64,000 nt of DNA, from positions 1-64,000 of the forward strand of contig LJHR01000003.1 in NCBI GenBank assembly GCA_001296005.1. Reading direction: 5' to 3'. The position numbers were made by a program, and so were the translations under genes. The notes beneath the pieces are model-generated. The model saw only the letters and a list, made by a program, of their open reading frames with translations, did no database searches and was not told the DNA's origin. This DNA is from an alpha proteobacterium AAP38 (GTDB lineage Bacteria; Pseudomonadota; Alphaproteobacteria; Azospirillales; Azospirillaceae). Below, piece after piece: positions 62,613 to 64,000 of the stretch (position 1 is its first letter; every line of letters starts with the position of its first letter).

Positions 62613-64000
62613 ATGACCCTGGCGCACAATTTCCATCCCACGGTCCTGCGCGAATACGATATCCGCGGCATCATCGGCAAGACGCTGACGACCGACGATG
62701 CCCGCGCCATTGGCCGGGGCTTCGGCACCATGGTGGTGCGTGGGGGCGGCAAGAAGGTTGCCATCGGCTATGATGGCCGCCTGTCCTCCCCGGACCTGGA
62801 AGCCGCCGCCGTCGAAGGGTTGAAGTCTGTCGGCCTGCATGTGGTGCGTATCGGCCTGGGCCCGACGCCCATGCTGTATTTCACGGCGCGCCACCTGAAG
62901 CTGGATGCCGGGATGATGATCACCGGCTCGCACAATCCGCCGGATTATAACGGCTTCAAGATGATGATCGGCAAGGCGCCGTTCTTCGGCAGCCAGATCC
63001 TGGAGATCGGCAAGATCGCCGCCGCCGGCGATTTCGAGGCTGGTGAAGGCAGTGAAGAGACGATCGACATTCAGGACGCCTATGTCGACCGTCTGGTGGC
63101 CGACTATGACGGCACCCGCGACCTGAACGTCGTCTGGGACAATGGCAATGGCGCTGCCGGCGAAATCCTGCGCCGTCTGGTCAAGAAGCTGCCGGGCAAG
63201 CACACGCTGCTGTTCGACAAGATCGACGGCACTTTCCCCAACCACCATCCCGACCCGACCATTCCGGAGAACCTGGAAGACATCATCCACAAGGTGGCCG
63301 CCGAGAAGGCCGATCTGGGCATCGCGTTCGACGGCGACGCCGACCGTATCGGTGCTGTGGATGAACAGGGTCGCATCGTCTGGGGCGACCAGCTTGTCGC
63401 CATCTATTCCAAGGATGTGCTGGCCAACCATCCCGGCGCCACCATCATTGCCGATGTGAAGGCCAGCCAAAGCCTGTTTGATCAGATCGCCAAGCTGGGC
63501 GGCAAGCCGCTGATGTGGAAGACGGGCCACTCACTGCTGAAGGCCAAGATGGCCGAAACCAACAGCCCGCTGGCCGGCGAGATGTCGGGCCACATCTTCT
63601 TTGCCGACAAGTATTATGGCTTTGACGACGCGCTCTATTGCGGTGTGCGTCTGCTGGGCATCGTGTCACGTCTGGCCGCCCTGTCGGCCCTGCGTGATGA
63701 GCTGCCGGACATGCTGAACACCCCGGAGGTTCGCTTCCAGGTGAATGAGGAGCGCAAGTTCGCCGCTGTGGACGAGATCAAGGCCCGTGTGAAGGCGGAA
63801 GAAGCCGCCGGCGGGGCCGAGGTCAATGACATTGATGGCGTGCGCGTGAAGACCGCCGATGGCTGGTGGCTGCTGCGCGCGTCCAACACCCAGGACGTGC
63901 TGGTGGCCCGCGCCGAAGCGTTCAGCCCTGAAGGTCTGGAGCGTCTGAAGGGGGCCATCAAGGATAATCTGGCCAAGAGCGGCATCGCCGCCCCGGCCGA
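62613..64000 (+). CDS. phosphomannomutase/phosphoglucomutase (3' end cut by window)
   Basis: The frame gives 462 residues and is open at the window end. It begins [20 protein letters not shown], has the active-site phosphoserine Ser106 in [15 protein letters not shown], the metal loop [12 protein letters not shown], the sugar-binding GEMSGHIFF and the phosphate loop RASNTQD. This is the AlgC/ManB alpha-D-phosphohexomutase layout. It interconverts hexose 6- and 1-phosphates. About one codon more would match the family length, so the stop is probably just past the edge. Confidence 0.95.
   Translation, partial: MTLAHNFHPTVLREYDIRGIIGKTLTTDDARAIGRGFGTMVVRGGGKKVAIGYDGRLSSPDLEAAAVEGLKSVGLHVVRIGLGPTPMLYFTARHLKLDAGMMITGSHNPPDYNGFKMMIGKAPFFGSQILEIGKIAAAGDFEAGEGSEETIDIQDAYVDRLVADYDGTRDLNVVWDNGNGAAGEILRRLVKKLPGKHTLLFDKIDGTFPNHHPDPTIPENLEDIIHKVAAEKADLGIAFDGDADRIGAVDEQGRIVWGDQLVAIYSKDVLANHPGATIIADVKASQSLFDQIAKLGGKPLMWKTGHSLLKAKMAETNSPLAGEMSGHIFFADKYYGFDDALYCGVRLLGIVSRLAALSALRDELPDMLNTPEVRFQVNEERKFAAVDEIKARVKAEEAAGGAEVNDIDGVRVKTADGWWLLRASNTQDVLVARAEAFSPEGLERLKGAIKDNLAKSGIAAPA

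Overview
The window reads as a chromosomal segment of an alphaproteobacterium, most likely Rhodospirillales/Azospirillaceae (Niveispirillum-, Nitrospirillum- or Azospirillum-like). The basis is high GC (about 65% by eye), the alphaproteobacterial usg gene, a DivL-like kinase with Tyr at the H-box, the comF-grxC-nitrilase string, the lnt / XRE regulator / metK / trmB order, and a miaB-phoH-ybeY-corC-lnt string. Species was inferred from gene content only; no search was run. I see no prophage, insertion sequence, CRISPR array or plasmid machinery.

Layout. 0-5.3 kb: envelope or secreted proteins, a beta-lactamase-fold protein without its catalytic Lys, a chemoreceptor and a Cache-domain protein. 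5.3-10.9 kb: pyrimidine genes pyrE/pyrC separated by a paired REP-like element, a periplasmic binding protein, OsmC, and the comF-grxC-nitrilase operon. 11-18 kb: usg, a GST, a tightly overlapping lutA-lutB-lutC-smr operon, and an Rrf2 regulator divergent from a CxxC flavoprotein with a long palindrome between them. 18-24 kb: divL-like kinase, hslVU with a heat-shock-like promoter, a MerR/TipAS regulator, tRNA-Ser(CGA). 24-35 kb: a translation and RNA-processing block (rplU, rpmA, obgE, miaB, phoH, ybeY, corC, lnt, XRE regulator, metK, trmB), interrupted by one AT-rich orphan gene. 35-43 kb: second chemoreceptor, gamma-glutamyltransferase, two-domain cold-shock protein, methyltransferase, a short rpmJ, an orphan glcD-like oxidase. 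43-49.3 kb: a complete dipeptide-type ABC importer (dppABCDF) with a secreted repeat protein between dppC and dppD. 49.5-64 kb: SPFH protein plus ribbon-helix-helix partner, cysteine desulfurase with an HscB-like protein lacking HPD, an alpha/beta hydrolase, galU, a LuxR-type response regulator, an RlmM-like methyltransferase, a TPR/Asp-Asn hydroxylase, AraC regulator with DUF1905, a patatin, a membrane fatty-acid/sterol hydroxylase, and sugar-nucleotide genes ugd and a phosphomannomutase that runs off the window end.

How the genes work together. Most of the window is core housekeeping: pyrimidine synthesis, ribosome and tRNA maturation, lipoprotein acylation, SAM synthesis and protein quality control. 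galU, ugd and the phosphohexomutase supply sugar nucleotides for surface polysaccharide. lutABC and glcD are 2-hydroxyacid oxidation modules.

The most interesting signals: (1) a dispersed intergenic repeat of about 75-105 bp in at least four copies (10073-10167, 24815-24895, 38783-38855, 49326-49430), one of which encodes the end of ComF; (2) several proteins whose hallmark catalytic residues are replaced (Tyr for His in the DivL-like kinase, APA for HPD in the HscB-like protein, Met for Lys in the beta-lactamase fold, a degraded NADPH motif in the flavoprotein); (3) a 17-bp-arm palindrome between rrf2 and the flavoprotein gene; (4) an SPFH/RHH pair with its own AT-rich palindrome.
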